A DNA stretch of 13,714 bases from Chloroflexia bacterium (GTDB lineage Bacteria > Chloroflexota > Chloroflexia > Thermobaculales > Thermobaculaceae): assembly GCA_013695265.1 (NCBI GenBank), contig JACDAU010000058.1, positions 1 to 13,714 of the forward strand, in the 5' to 3' direction. The notes below the pieces were generated by a model. That model saw nothing but the letters and a program-made list of their open reading frames with translations. It did no database searches and was not told the origin of the DNA. This document shows positions 13,703 through 13,714 of the stretch, in pieces. Made by a program: the position numbers and the translations under genes. Every line of letters begins with the position of its first letter. Position 1 is the first letter of the stretch.

Positions 13703-13714
13703 GGAATGCTCCGT

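Noticed and set aside
1..13714. CRISPR array, mobile element, toxin-antitoxin pair, tRNA or biosynthetic cluster
   Set aside because: Reading both strands, I found no direct repeat series, transposase, integrase, tRNA-like cloverleaf or defence-type gene. The coding space is filled by housekeeping genes.

Overview
This is a GC-rich, densely coding bacterial chromosome segment made almost entirely of housekeeping genes. Eight genes lie on the minus strand left of about 5.8 kb or right of 9.1 kb in two blocks, and a three-gene plus-strand operon sits between them. I see no tRNA, rRNA, CRISPR array, insertion sequence, phage gene or att site. About half of the starts are TTG or GTG with a good Shine-Dalgarno sequence. 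The gene content, the high GC, the SurA/PrsA-like foldase with a Pro/Thr-rich tail beside rpsF-ssb-rpsR, and the divergent PheT together suggest a Chloroflexota-type bacterium (Thermomicrobia or relative). That placement is a weak inference from gene style, not a search result.

Left block, minus strand, transcribed right to left. ftsY (5798-4854) and ffh (4835-3507) encode the two GTPases of the signal recognition particle pathway and are 18 nt apart. Then comes rpsF-ssb-rpsR (3390-2237), with its own extended -10 promoter and a leader hairpin. It is followed by a membrane-anchored parvulin-type peptidyl-prolyl isomerase (2133-910). Last is a branched-chain aminotransferase, ilvE-like, which runs off the left edge.

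Central block, plus strand. uvrC (5894-7738), tsaC/sua5 (7741-8406) and rph (8403-9131) are packed with a 2-nt gap and an ATGA overlap. They serve nucleotide excision repair, tRNA t6A37 synthesis and tRNA 3'-end trimming. The short uvrC/ftsY intergenic region has two divergent extended -10 elements (TGnTATAAT type) with no recognisable -35 boxes.

Right block, minus strand. pheS (13702-12686) and pheT (12655-10235) encode phenylalanyl-tRNA synthetase. pheT overlaps by 20 nt a gene for a HisC-like fold type I aminotransferase homologue (10254-9175).

The most unusual item is that last protein. Its NENPYG, PNxPTG, VDExY and C-terminal LRISVG landmarks are easy to recognise. However, the catalytic lysine that forms the Schiff base with PLP is replaced by proline, and several PLP-phosphate and ring contacts are also gone. 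It therefore looks like an intact pseudoenzyme or repurposed protein in the pheST operon. I found no convincing novel multi-gene system; the remaining findings concern regulation and individual protein variants.
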